This document shows, piece by piece, positions 17,229 through 25,888 of a stretch of DNA of 64,000 nt (its first letter is position 1; the number at the start of each line of letters is the position of its first letter). The DNA comes from Pelagihabitans sp963710535. GTDB taxonomy: Bacteria > Bacteroidota > Bacteroidia > Flavobacteriales > Flavobacteriaceae. The DNA lies in NCBI GenBank assembly GCA_963710535.1, contig CAVQAW010000008.1:62001-126000 (forward strand), written 5' to 3'. A model generated the notes under the pieces. It worked only from the letters and a program-made list of their open reading frames with translations. It did no database searches and had not been told where the DNA came from. A program made the position numbers and the translations under genes.

Positions 17229-19463
17229 ATGTCAGCAACAACTACGTCCGCAGCTTTTAGTCGAAGGGGCTTTCTAAAAACGTCATCCCTTGCCGGTGGA
17301 GGTCTACTCATCGGATTCAACCTTTTCTACGCCTGTAAGCAGGAAGTGGTGAAGGTTCCGGTGGATTTGTCTAAACTCGATTTCAAGGACTTCAACGCTT
17401 TTATAAAAATTGCCAAGAACGGTGTGGTCACCATCTTCTCGCCGAATCCGGAAATAGGGCAGGGGGTAAAAACCGCCATGCCCATGATCATCGCTGAGGA
17501 GCTGGATGTAGCGTGGGATATGGTACATGTTGAACAAGGTATTCTTGACACCGAAAATTATACCAGGCAGATTGCCGGCGGCAGTCAGTCGATCCGTTTT
17601 GGTTGGGATGCTTTGCGGGAGACCGGGGCCAAAGCAAAACAGATGTTGGTCAATGCCGCTGCGGTGCGATGGGGGGTCGACCCTTCAGAGTGTTCCGTCA
17701 ATGAAGGGGTCATCAAAAATGCCAAGGGCGAAATCTTGGGCTATGGCGATCTGGTAGAGGAAGCCGCTGGCTTGCCGGTCCCCGAAAAAGTAGCTTTGAA
17801 GGCGCCCAAAGATTATAAGATCATAGGCGTGGGCAAGGGCAATGTGGATATCGATGAAATCATTACCGGAAAGCCCCTCTTCGGACTCGATTATAAAGTC
17901 GACGGAATGGTCTACGCCAGTGTGCTTCGACCACCTGCATTCGGACAAATGTTGGAATCCTTTGACGACACAGAAGCCAGGGCGATTCCCGGGGTGATCG
18001 ATGTCATAACCATCGGCGAAAAAACAAGGGCCCTTCTCGATAAAGAAGAGGTGAACTGGACGGTAAAATTGAGTCCAAGCGATAAGGTAGTGGTCATTGC
18101 CAAAACGACCTGGGATGCCATCAAGGGCAAAAAGGCCATCAAAGCAAAATGGACCAACAGCAACCCGTTGGAAAGTACGGCCGGCCATGATGAAATGCTT
18201 CTTGGTTTATTGAATGGGAAAGAATTTACCACGCTTCGTAAAGATGGGGATATCAACAAGGCGTTTGCCGCCGCCGATGCTATTTTGGAGCGAACCTATG
18301 AGTCACCGTTCTTGCCCCACAATTGCATGGAACCCATGAATTTCTTCGCGAATATCACCGATGACAAGATTCATTTGGTCGGTCCGGTGCAGACCCCCGA
18401 AGATGCGGCGAACACGGTTGCCCAATTGTTGGGTCGTGATGTTGGGGAAGTACATTTGGAAATGACACGTATGGGAGGCGGTTTTGGTCGGCGATTGTAT
18501 GGCGATTTTGTGTACGAGGTAGCTGAAATTGCCGCTGCGATCAAAAAACCGGTAAAAATGATTTCTACCCGTGAAGATGATATGACCATCGGGGTATATC
18601 GCCCTGCGATAAAATATAGGATCAAAGCGGGTTTCAAAAACGGCAAGGTCACAGGCTATCAATTGAAAGAAGCTGCCGTAAACGGGAACATGTATGGCTT
18701 GATTCCCAATTTCTTTCCTGCCGGGGCCATTGAAAACTATCAGGTAGATGTAGCTACCATCAACAGCGATATCAGCACTGGAGCCTGGCGGGCACCTTAT
18801 ACGAACTTTCTTGCCTATGCCGAACAGAGTTTCTTCGATGAGTTGGCCGAAATGATGGAAGTGGATAGGATACAACTTCGTTTGGACCTATTGGAAAAAG
18901 TAAAAGGGACCACTGATGAAAGAATCGAGTATTCCCCGGAACGTTTACAGGGGGTAATCAGGGAGGCTGTGGCAAAATCAGGTTGGGGCAATCAACCGGA
19001 AGGTGTGTATCAGGGTTTTGCCGCCTATTATTGCCATAATTCGCACGTAGCGGAAGTAGCTGATGTACAGATTGAGGATGGGATGCCGATAGTTAAAAAA
19101 GTAACCTGTGTGGTCGATTGTGGCATCGTGGTCAATCCTTCTGGTGCTGTCAACCAGATCGAAGGGGGCGTCATCGATGGCATCGGACATGCCATGTACG
19201 GCAGCTTTGGTTTTGAAGCTGGCGTGCCCACGGCAAACAACTACGACAGGTACCGCTTGATCCGGATGAAGGAAATACCCAAAGTGGAATCCTATTTGAT
19301 AAGCAACGAATTGTCCCCAACCGGTTTGGGCGAACCCGCCTTGCCACCGGCTGGAGGGGCCGTGGCCAACGCGCTAAAGGCAGCGACCGGAAAAAGGATC
19401 TATAAACAACCGTTTATGGAGAATCCTGAATTTTGGAAAACCAACAAGCCGATACTTGGGTAA
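17229..19463 (+). CDS. Molybdopterin-binding subunit, Tat-exported (IorB-like)
   Basis: This 744-residue large subunit binds the molybdenum-cytosine dinucleotide cofactor. A twin-arginine signal (SRRGFLKTSSLAGGGLLIGF) starts at about residue 11, so the complex acts in the periplasm. Cofactor motifs include MTRMGGGFGRRLYGDFVYE, the segment STGAWRAPYTNF, and the catalytic glutamate region GLGEPALPPAGGAVANAL. A conserved DCGIVVNPSGAVNQIEGG lies near the end. It is the family of isoquinoline 1-oxidoreductase and periplasmic aldehyde dehydrogenases, and the substrate cannot be predicted. The convergent moeA stop is only 14 bases away, and the cofactor genes nearby point to in-cis maturation. Confidence 0.92.
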   Translation: MSATTTSAAFSRRGFLKTSSLAGGGLLIGFNLFYACKQEVVKVPVDLSKLDFKDFNAFIKIAKNGVVTIFSPNPEIGQGVKTAMPMIIAEELDVAWDMVHVEQGILDTENYTRQIAGGSQSIRFGWDALRETGAKAKQMLVNAAAVRWGVDPSECSVNEGVIKNAKGEILGYGDLVEEAAGLPVPEKVALKAPKDYKIIGVGKGNVDIDEIITGKPLFGLDYKVDGMVYASVLRPPAFGQMLESFDDTEARAIPGVIDVITIGEKTRALLDKEEVNWTVKLSPSDKVVVIAKTTWDAIKGKKAIKAKWTNSNPLESTAGHDEMLLGLLNGKEFTTLRKDGDINKAFAAADAILERTYESPFLPHNCMEPMNFFANITDDKIHLVGPVQTPEDAANTVAQLLGRDVGEVHLEMTRMGGGFGRRLYGDFVYEVAEIAAAIKKPVKMISTREDDMTIGVYRPAIKYRIKAGFKNGKVTGYQLKEAAVNGNMYGLIPNFFPAGAIENYQVDVATINSDISTGAWRAPYTNFLAYAEQSFFDELAEMMEVDRIQLRLDLLEKVKGTTDERIEYSPERLQGVIREAVAKSGWGNQPEGVYQGFAAYYCHNSHVAEVADVQIEDGMPIVKKVTCVVDCGIVVNPSGAVNQIEGGVIDGIGHAMYGSFGFEAGVPTANNYDRYRLIRMKEIPKVESYLISNELSPTGLGEPALPPAGGAVANALKAATGKRIYKQPFMENPEFWKTNKPILG

Positions 19464-19477
19464 ATATAGATAAGATC

Positions 19478-20695
19478 TTAAAGTTGGTTATTATAACGAT
19501 ACTGGATGAAAGGGTATGCTTCACCTGCGCAAAAAACCGTTTTGTTGTCTGGGAGCACTAAAAATCCGTCGGTATTGACCAAATTGGCGAAATCTCCCGA
19601 ACCATTCCCCATTATCGGACGTGCATAAAGGATCCCTTTAGGGTCGCACACTATTTTGGCCTCCAAAAAATAGGTCAATTTTGGGGTAAAGGTAACCTCA
19701 TCCCCTAAAATCGCATAGGTCGATTCCACGGGAATTCCCAAGGAAGCTTTGAGCCAGCTTTGAACATATACATATAAACACACAAAGGAGGAAACTGGAT
19801 TGCCCGGGAGTGCGAAGAGCGCCTTTGTGCCATGGGTGCCGAACCAAAATGGCTTCCCTGGTCGTTGTGATACCTTATGAAAGTGCTTGTATACACCCAC
19901 CGTTTCCAAAACTTCCGGCAGATAATCGAATTTACCCTTGGATACACCCCCACTGAATATTAAAAGGTCAAATGCTTTCAATAGCTGCGGAATCGACTGT
20001 AGCATCGTATCACGATCATCTGGCAAATGGGCTAGTTCGGCTTGGATGCCCCATTCCCTTAAGGTATTCTGAATGCCATAGCTGTTCGAACGCCTAATTT
20101 GATGGGGCATTGGTGTTTCCTTAATGTCGACCAATTCATCGCCTGTTGAAACCACTACGGTTTTTGGCATTTGGCGTACCATGAGGAGCGATTTCCCGAT
20201 AGTGGCGGCTATATTGATTTCGGCACTGGAAATTCGGCAACCTTGTTTTACGATGCAGCTGCCCTTTGGAAGGTCGATTCCCTTTTTGTGAATATTTTGT
20301 CCTTTGGTGATGGTAGCGATGGAAAGGGTTGCAATGCCATTTTCAATGGAAAGGTCTTCATAACGAATGACGGTATCGGTTTCTTTTGGCAATACGGCAC
20401 CGGTCATCACTTCCAAACAATTCAGTTTGTTTTTCAAGTGGTATTGCGGCATGCCAGCCGCCGCCGTCGCTTCGATGAAAAATGCGCGCTTCCCTTCTTG
20501 AAAGGAGGAGAAGGCAATGGCGATACCATCCATGGTAACCCTGTCAAAAGGTGGAAAATCGCGGTCGGCGACCAAATCTTCAGCAAGATAAAGACCCGTA
20601 CAGTTTTCTAGCGGCTTGCTTTCAATGTTCAGTGCAACCTTGTGCTCTTGTATCACGGCAAGCGCCGATTCATATGTGATCATTGATTGGTCCAT
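19478..20695 (-). CDS. moeA: Molybdopterin molybdotransferase
   Basis: MoeA inserts molybdenum into molybdopterin in the cytoplasm. It is about 405 residues, a normal length. Recognised segments are the N-terminal DRDFPPFDRVTMDGIAIAF, the gephyrin-type VVVSTGDELVD, FSGGVSKGKFDYLPEVLE and ALPGNPVSSFVCLYVYVQ. I prefer the ATG one base after the moaA stop over one 18 bases upstream inside moaA. The two genes are therefore almost certainly translated from one message. The gene converges on the hydroxylase large subunit. It probably serves the adjacent enzyme, though other molybdoenzymes may use it too. Confidence 0.94.
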   Translation of the reverse strand: MDQSMITYESALAVIQEHKVALNIESKPLENCTGLYLAEDLVADRDFPPFDRVTMDGIAIAFSSFQEGKRAFFIEATAAAGMPQYHLKNKLNCLEVMTGAVLPKETDTVIRYEDLSIENGIATLSIATITKGQNIHKKGIDLPKGSCIVKQGCRISSAEINIAATIGKSLLMVRQMPKTVVVSTGDELVDIKETPMPHQIRRSNSYGIQNTLREWGIQAELAHLPDDRDTMLQSIPQLLKAFDLLIFSGGVSKGKFDYLPEVLETVGVYKHFHKVSQRPGKPFWFGTHGTKALFALPGNPVSSFVCLYVYVQSWLKASLGIPVESTYAILGDEVTFTPKLTYFLEAKIVCDPKGILYARPIMGNGSGDFANLVNTDGFLVLPDNKTVFCAGEAYPFIQYRYNNQL

Positions 20696-20696
20696 C

Positions 20697-21680
20697 TCAA
20701 CCGCCGATGACACTCATGCTTTCCAAGGGCCGGGATTTATTTGCCCGCAACGCTTCGGCAATGAAACCATCTTTTGGCTTTAGCCTGATAAGTTCTTGAA
20801 ATTTCTGGCTCAATTCGATATCGGAAGCCCCTGAACGCATGAAATCCCGGATATTGAATACGCCCCCGTCATATAGACAGGTCTTAATTTCGCCTTTGGA
20901 TGATATTCTCAAGCGGTTACAGGTATTGCAAAAAGTCCTTGAAAATGCGGGAATGATACCAATATTGCCCAAATAATCCGGAATTTGGTATAAGGTGGCC
21001 GTATCGCCATGATGATTGGGCATGGAGGCCATTTTCGAGTAATGGGCAATCAGGTCATTGTAGATATCGGTAGCGCGATAAAGGGCTTTGTTTTCCTTAT
21101 AGCCTCCGTTAAAAGGCATTTCCTCAATAAAGCGCACTTCCACCGGATGTTTTCTTGTCAGTTCTGCAAGGGGAACGATGTCTTGAATGTTGATGCCCTG
21201 CATCACAACCGCATTGAGCTTGACCTTAAACCCCTCGTCCAACAAGTTGTAAAAGGTATCTATTACTTCATGGAAGTCATCCCTGCGGGTAATTTGATGA
21301 AAACGGGCCTTATCCAAGGAATCGATACTAAGGTTGATCCTCGTAATACCCAATTCCTTCAATTTTGGAATATGTCGCTTCAGTAAGGTGCCGTTGGAAG
21401 TAATATGTATCGATTCATAGGCCGACAAGGCGGCGGTATGCTCCAAAAGCTTCATGAAGTCAGTCCGTAAAAAAGGTTCTCCTCCGGTAAATCTTACCTT
21501 TCGAAACCCCAACCCGCCCAATACCTTCAGCAAACGAGTGATTTCCTCATAACTGAGCAATTGCGCTTTGGGTTCATAGGGAATGCCTTCTTTGGGCATA
21601 CAGTAGAAACACCGCAGGTTGCACCGGTCCGTGATGGCAATGCGCACATAATCTATTTCCCTGTTGAACGAATCGGTCAC
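20697..21680 (-). CDS. moaA: GTP 3',8-cyclase
   Basis: MoaA is the radical-SAM enzyme that starts molybdenum cofactor synthesis by cyclising GTP. The N-terminal iron-sulphur site is CNLRCFYC and the C-terminal one is FCNTCNRLRISSKGEIKTC. The protein ends in SMSVIGG, the conserved terminal double glycine needed for activity. Length is 327 residues, typical of the family. It is divergent from xdhC with 115 bases between starts and co-oriented with moeA. The other early cofactor genes (moaC, moaD, moaE, moeB) are not in the window and must lie elsewhere. Confidence 0.96.
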   Translation of the reverse strand: MTDSFNREIDYVRIAITDRCNLRCFYCMPKEGIPYEPKAQLLSYEEITRLLKVLGGLGFRKVRFTGGEPFLRTDFMKLLEHTAALSAYESIHITSNGTLLKRHIPKLKELGITRINLSIDSLDKARFHQITRRDDFHEVIDTFYNLLDEGFKVKLNAVVMQGINIQDIVPLAELTRKHPVEVRFIEEMPFNGGYKENKALYRATDIYNDLIAHYSKMASMPNHHGDTATLYQIPDYLGNIGIIPAFSRTFCNTCNRLRISSKGEIKTCLYDGGVFNIRDFMRSGASDIELSQKFQELIRLKPKDGFIAEALRANKSRPLESMSVIGG

Positions 21681-21795
21681 CCTTTATGGCATTAAATGGT
21701 TATCTTAGAATAAGAAATGGCCTATATTTAGGACCATGGAAATATAGTCAAATTTAAACGATCCTTCAAAAATTACGTCTTGATCATTTGTTAAT

Positions 21796-22806
21796 ATGAC
21801 CTTCGAACTCAAACAAATAATAAACGCTTTTAAAATTGCTGAAAAAAAAGGAATCAAAACCGTGATGGCCACTGTTGTGGCCTTGGAAGGATCTTCCTAT
21901 AGAAGACCCGGAGTGCGCATGTTGATTCGGGAAGACGGTAAAATGATCGGTGCCGTCAGCGGCGGCTGTGTGGAAAAGGAAGTTTTTCGACAAGCGCTGG
22001 GCGTATTTGCCGATGATACCCCACGGATGATGACCTATGATGGGCGATATCGACTGGGATGTGAGGGCATTTTGTACATCCTGATCGAACCCTTCAGGCC
22101 CCCAGCAGCTTTTATGGATGCCTTTTCAGGATCGATTCGGCTAAGAAATAAAATCAATATCAAGGCGTATTATGTAAAGGACGAGGGTAAAAATGAATAT
22201 CTCGGTTCTGTGTTCGGGTTTGGGAAAGACGTTTTTTCGTTGGGGAAAACCGGGTTGGAAAGAGAATCGATGGCCTTGTTCGAACAGGAGATGCAGCCCT
22301 GCTTTAAACTGATGATCATAGGCGCAGAGCATGATGCCGTTCAATTGTGCACCTTTGCAGCTTTGACGGGATGGGAAGTGGATATCGTGGCAGCGGCCGC
22401 CGAACAAAAGACCATCAAGGATTTTCCAGGTGCAAGGCAATTTTCTGCTGTGGAACCCGAATTTTTGGAAACAACCACCATAGATGCGCAAACCGCTGTT
22501 ATTTTGATGACCCATAGTTACGTGCGCGACCTTAAATATTTATTGGCGATGTTAGATTCCCGGCCGGCCTATTTAGGGCTTTTAGGTCCCGCCAAAAGAA
22601 GGGAAAAATTATTGGGAGAGTTGATGGAAAGACATCCTGAACTGCCCGATGGCTTTTTCGACAGCGTTCATGGTCCTGCCGGGCTAAGCATAGGGGCAGA
22701 AACCGCCCAAGAAATTGCGATCTCTATTTTGGCCGAAATCTTATCGGTGATCAGGAGGGAGAAACCCATATCGCTCAAAAACAAAAAAGGAGGTATCCAC
22801 AGCTAA
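21796..22806 (+). CDS. XdhC/CoxI family molybdoenzyme maturation factor
   Basis: This 336-residue protein belongs to the family of XdhC, which carries the sulphurated molybdenum cofactor to xanthine-oxidase-type enzymes. The N-terminal domain reads VMATVVALEGSSYRRPGVRM and AVSGGCVEKEVF. The C-terminal Rossmann domain starts at LMIIGAEHDAVQLCTFAALT and contains YLGLLGPAKRREKLL, with the end TAQEIAISILAEIL. Its stop overlaps the mocA start by one base. The position beside the hydroxylase subunits supports a role in their cofactor insertion. Confidence 0.92.
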   Translation: MTFELKQIINAFKIAEKKGIKTVMATVVALEGSSYRRPGVRMLIREDGKMIGAVSGGCVEKEVFRQALGVFADDTPRMMTYDGRYRLGCEGILYILIEPFRPPAAFMDAFSGSIRLRNKINIKAYYVKDEGKNEYLGSVFGFGKDVFSLGKTGLERESMALFEQEMQPCFKLMIIGAEHDAVQLCTFAALTGWEVDIVAAAAEQKTIKDFPGARQFSAVEPEFLETTTIDAQTAVILMTHSYVRDLKYLLAMLDSRPAYLGLLGPAKRREKLLGELMERHPELPDGFFDSVHGPAGLSIGAETAQEIAISILAEILSVIRREKPISLKNKKGGIHS

Positions 22807-23405
22807 TGGAAGGAGACCGAAGCATTGCCATTTTGATTTTGGCCGCCGGTGCATCCAAACGCATGGGCAGCATAAAACAGCTCTTGGCTTGGGCCGACAC
22901 CTCACTTTTGGGACATGCGGTGAATATGGCAAAATCATCAAAAGCCAGGGAAACCATCGTGGTACTCGGTGCCAATGCCAATGCAATTGGCCCACAGTTA
23001 AGTGATTGTGAAGTACAAATTATCAAAAATGACAATTGGGCCTCGGGCATGGGCAGTTCGATTGCTGCCGGTATCGAGTATATCACGGGCAGCGGGGAAA
23101 AGTATGATGCCGTACTGATCACCTTGGCCGACCAGCCCCTGATCGACACCCCTTATCTAGACCTGATGATCGAAACGGCATCGAAAGTTGATCAAAGCAT
23201 AGTGGCAACGGCATATGGTAATAAGGCCGGAGTGCCCGCTCTGTTTGGAAGTAAATATTTCGAAACATTGGTGGCTTTGGAATCGGAACAGGGGGCCAAA
23301 GAGGTGCTCAATCGGTTTAAAAGTGATATTTTTAGGCTCGACCCGGGCAGCAAGACCCTGGATATTGATACCAATGAAGATTATGAAGCGTTTAAAAAAA
23401 AGTAA
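22806..23405 (+). CDS. mocA: Molybdenum cofactor cytidylyltransferase (MocA-like)
   Basis: This 199-residue NTP transferase probably attaches CMP to Mo-molybdopterin to form the cytosine dinucleotide cofactor used by xanthine-oxidase-family enzymes. The nucleotide-binding start is ILILAAGASKRMGSIKQLL, and the metal site lies in LITLADQPLID. The later GNKAGVPALFG and LDIDTNEDYEAF are typical. It overlaps xdhC by one base, so the two are co-translated. Guanylyl- and cytidylyltransferases of this fold are hard to tell apart, but the neighbouring XdhC and hydroxylase subunits favour cytidylyl transfer. Confidence 0.88.
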   Translation: MEGDRSIAILILAAGASKRMGSIKQLLAWADTSLLGHAVNMAKSSKARETIVVLGANANAIGPQLSDCEVQIIKNDNWASGMGSSIAAGIEYITGSGEKYDAVLITLADQPLIDTPYLDLMIETASKVDQSIVATAYGNKAGVPALFGSKYFETLVALESEQGAKEVLNRFKSDIFRLDPGSKTLDIDTNEDYEAFKKK

Positions 23406-23436
23406 AGTGTTACTTTAGTTATATAACTATAAATAT

Positions 23437-24531
23437 ATGAAATACAATATATTCCATTTAATTATATTCTTATTTTTAACAGTGCCTTCCATACTGATAT
23501 CTCAAGACATGGGTTTTGAAGAATATAACCCGACCTCGACATTGGTGGTACCGGGCAATGAGATTGTTCGGGCTAAATTTCCATTTATCGACGTGCATAG
23601 CCATCAACGCGATATGTCGCCTGAAAAATTGAAAGAATTGATAAGGGATATGGACGGGCTCAATGAGGCGGTAATGATCAATCTCAGTGGCGGATCGGGG
23701 GCCGACCTTCAAAAAATGGTCGAGAATATCAATAAAAACCATCCCAATCGATTTGCGGTCTTCGCCAATGTTGATTTCGATGGAGTGGGCAAGCCCGATT
23801 GGGCCGCCAATGCCGTGTCGCAATTGGAAGCGGACGTAAAAAACGGTGCCAAGGGATTAAAGGTGTATAAAAGCCTTGGACTTCGGAACCTGGATTCAGA
23901 TGGAAAACGCTTGGCGATCGATGACCCCAGGCTGGACCCGGTTTGGGCCAAATGCGGCGAATTGGGCATTCCGGTGCTGATCCATGCCGCAGATCCCAAA
24001 TCGTTTTGGGATCCGATGGACGGTGACAATGAACGCTGGCTCGAACTGAAGACGCATCCCAGAAGAAAACGATCGGATACAGACCCGGCGCCATGGCAGC
24101 AAATTATAGATGAACAGCATCGCATGTTCAAAAAGCATCCCGGGACCAAGTTTATCAATGCCCATATGGGTTGGTATGCGAACGATTTGGCGAAATTGGG
24201 TCAACTATTGGACGATATGCCCAATATGTCGGTGGGCATAGCTGCGGTCATTGCCGAATTGGGCCGTCAACCTAAAAATGCCAGGGCATTTTTTATAAAA
24301 TACCAAGACAGGATCTTATTTGGCAAGGACAGTTGGCAGCCTTCAGAATTCCCGACTTATTTTAGGGTCTTGGAAAGCGATGATGAATATTTTCCGTACT
24401 ATAAAAAATACCATGCTTTTTGGGCGATGTATGGGATGGGCCTCCCCGATGAAGTTTTGAAAAAGGTTTATTATCAAAATGCCCTGCGCTTGATCCCCGG
24501 TCTGGACCAAAACCTCTTCCCAAAAGGGTGA
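23437..24531 (+). CDS. Secreted amidohydrolase-family TIM-barrel protein
   Basis: This 364-residue protein has a signal peptide (FHLIIFLFLTVPSILISQ) and an amidohydrolase_2 (PF04909-type) barrel. The metal pair HxH appears as FIDVHSHQRDM. Later active-site elements are GIPVLIHAADPKSFWDP, FINAHMGWYANDLAKLG and the aspartate in RILFGKDSWQPSEF. The family includes decarboxylases and hydrolases. The periplasmic location is notable because most relatives are cytoplasmic. It starts 32 bases after mocA and may belong to the same transcript, in which case its substrate could be linked to the molybdenum hydroxylase. That is inference. Confidence 0.82.
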   Translation: MKYNIFHLIIFLFLTVPSILISQDMGFEEYNPTSTLVVPGNEIVRAKFPFIDVHSHQRDMSPEKLKELIRDMDGLNEAVMINLSGGSGADLQKMVENINKNHPNRFAVFANVDFDGVGKPDWAANAVSQLEADVKNGAKGLKVYKSLGLRNLDSDGKRLAIDDPRLDPVWAKCGELGIPVLIHAADPKSFWDPMDGDNERWLELKTHPRRKRSDTDPAPWQQIIDEQHRMFKKHPGTKFINAHMGWYANDLAKLGQLLDDMPNMSVGIAAVIAELGRQPKNARAFFIKYQDRILFGKDSWQPSEFPTYFRVLESDDEYFPYYKKYHAFWAMYGMGLPDEVLKKVYYQNALRLIPGLDQNLFPKG

Positions 24532-25096
24532 TTTCCATGGAATACCAAATATCGACGGTACCAACTATCGATATAGACACGAAAGGCTCGTTACCTCAGC
24601 GGTTTTCGTAAGACTTTGTTTTCAAATGGGGCTCCTATTCATCCTTTTCGTCCCCGGGTTGATCTTGACCTTTTCCATAATCCTGAAAAATGCCACAGGA
24701 ATGGGGCTTTTTGACCAATGATGGACTTTCATTCTTTATTTTTTTTGTCCAAGCTTCAATTTCTGGAGATAAATAGCCCATTGCTTTTAAAATAATTATT
24801 GCAGGAGATTGCGGCCTTTTGGGTAGTCATTTTAGCAGTTCCCGACACATTTTGAAGTTAAAGTTAGCACCGGGGATCCAATAATCTTAGTTTTTTGTTC
24901 ATTATTTTGTGATGCTTCCCGTTTTCGGATAGAATATGGGAAACAAGGACATCTTTATGACGGCCATGACGTAGGTTTGGTATGTCATTGTTATGATTAT
25001 TTTTCAGGTTTTCTTATAGAAATGGGGCTATGGCCACTTTTTAAGCAATACCAAATCGGCCAAGCATATCCTTAAAGAAATGGGGTAGGGGCGCTG
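24532..25096. other. Long intergenic region, 565 bases
   Basis: I find no recognised gene here. It is AT-rich with several short T runs. The only protein-like frame is a 48-codon one on the minus strand (24635-24781), listed separately with low confidence. Possible roles are the 3' ends of two convergent transcripts or remnants of a lost gene. Confidence 0.6.
24635..24781 (-). CDS. Possible short protein or gene remnant (48 residues)
   Basis: The frame starts MGYLSPEIEAWTKKIKNESP and ends in an acidic tail (GQDQPGDEKDE). The same frame is open upstream of the ATG for 14 more codons (PKRPQSPAIIILKA), which suggests a decayed gene rather than a designed small protein. It is hydrophilic, with no signal peptide. 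I recognise no family. Codon use looks normal for the window, but the length is too short for confidence. Confidence 0.25.
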   Translation of the reverse strand: MGYLSPEIEAWTKKIKNESPSLVKKPHSCGIFQDYGKGQDQPGDEKDE

Positions 25097-25729
25097 TCAT
25101 AAGACCACCAACTGTTTCTCGATGTAGTCCTGTACCAAAAACCAGTTCATCTTCAAGACCAGAGCGGCCGAAGGCACATTGTCGTCTTCAATGGCCGAAA
25201 TAATGGCCTCATGTTGGTTGTCGGAATTAAAGTAAAAAGATTCATCCGACATAAAGGCCTTTTCGTACAAAAAGACCCGTGTTCTTAAGTCGTTCAAGAT
25301 TTGTTGGGCAACCGTGTTTTTGTAATTTTTGGTCAACTGCTGATGGAAGTTCATATAAGCATTGATCCGGTCGAGTGGCTCCTCTGCGGTTTGTATCAAT
25401 TGCTGCTGTACCCTCAGTTTCGAGATGGTTTCTTTGTTAAAAGTGGATTCTTCCAAGGCCAGTACCTCGAGTTGCGCCACAATTTCGTATAGGTTCTTGG
25501 CCTCCTCATGGCTCAATTCCTTTATAAAAAAACCACGGTTGGGAATGGCCTCTATCACCTGCGATTGTTGCAGCTGGGTAAGGGCTTCCCGTATAGGAGT
25601 AACGCTGACGTTCAATTGCCTTGCGAGCGCAGCAAGATTTACCGATTGGCCTGCATTTAATTTGCCTTCGCGCATCTGTTGTAACAGATATTCCCGAACC
25701 TGGTCCCTGAAAATGGTCTTGGTGATCAT
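25097..25729 (-). CDS. GntR family regulator with FCD domain
   Basis: This 210-residue transcription factor has an N-terminal winged helix (VNLAALARQLNVSVTPIREA, LTQLQQSQVIEAIPNRGFFI) and a C-terminal all-helical FCD domain that binds a small ligand, often a sugar acid or other carboxylate. Metal-binding histidines of FCD domains could be those in NFHQQL and NQHEAIISAI. It has its own likely operator about 17 bases upstream of the start, so autoregulation is expected. No catabolic operon is adjacent, so the target genes may lie elsewhere. The closest metabolic gene is the amidohydrolase at 23437. Confidence 0.9.
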   Translation of the reverse strand: MITKTIFRDQVREYLLQQMREGKLNAGQSVNLAALARQLNVSVTPIREALTQLQQSQVIEAIPNRGFFIKELSHEEAKNLYEIVAQLEVLALEESTFNKETISKLRVQQQLIQTAEEPLDRINAYMNFHQQLTKNYKNTVAQQILNDLRTRVFLYEKAFMSDESFYFNSDNQHEAIISAIEDDNVPSAALVLKMNWFLVQDYIEKQLVVL

Positions 25730-25745
25730 AATTCAAAAATAATAT

Positions 25746-25757
25746 ATCGTATACGAT
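25746..25757. promoter_or_regulatory. Likely operator of the GntR regulator
   Basis: ATCGTATACGAT is a perfect 12-base palindrome 17 bases upstream of the regulator start. Its GTATAC core is like sites bound by FadR/UxuR-type GntR proteins. I found no second exact copy elsewhere in the window by eye. Confidence 0.65.
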
Positions 25758-25835
25758 TATAACAGATTCCTTTTAAAAATATTGTTTGGTTATTTCAGCA
25801 GGTTTAGGCCTGTGCAGGACGAAATCCATGCTGAA

Positions 25836-25869
25836 TTGGCAGAAGGTGTTGCTAGTTTCACTATCTTTT
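25836..25869 (+). promoter_or_regulatory. Possible promoter of the T9SS cargo gene
   Basis: TTG at 25836-25838 and TATCTTTT at 25862-25869 are separated by 23 bases, at the upper end of the range for Bacteroidota promoters. It lies 19 bases upstream of the ATG at 25889. Confidence 0.35.
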
Positions 25870-25888
25870 CGTGCTATTGCTTAAGAAA

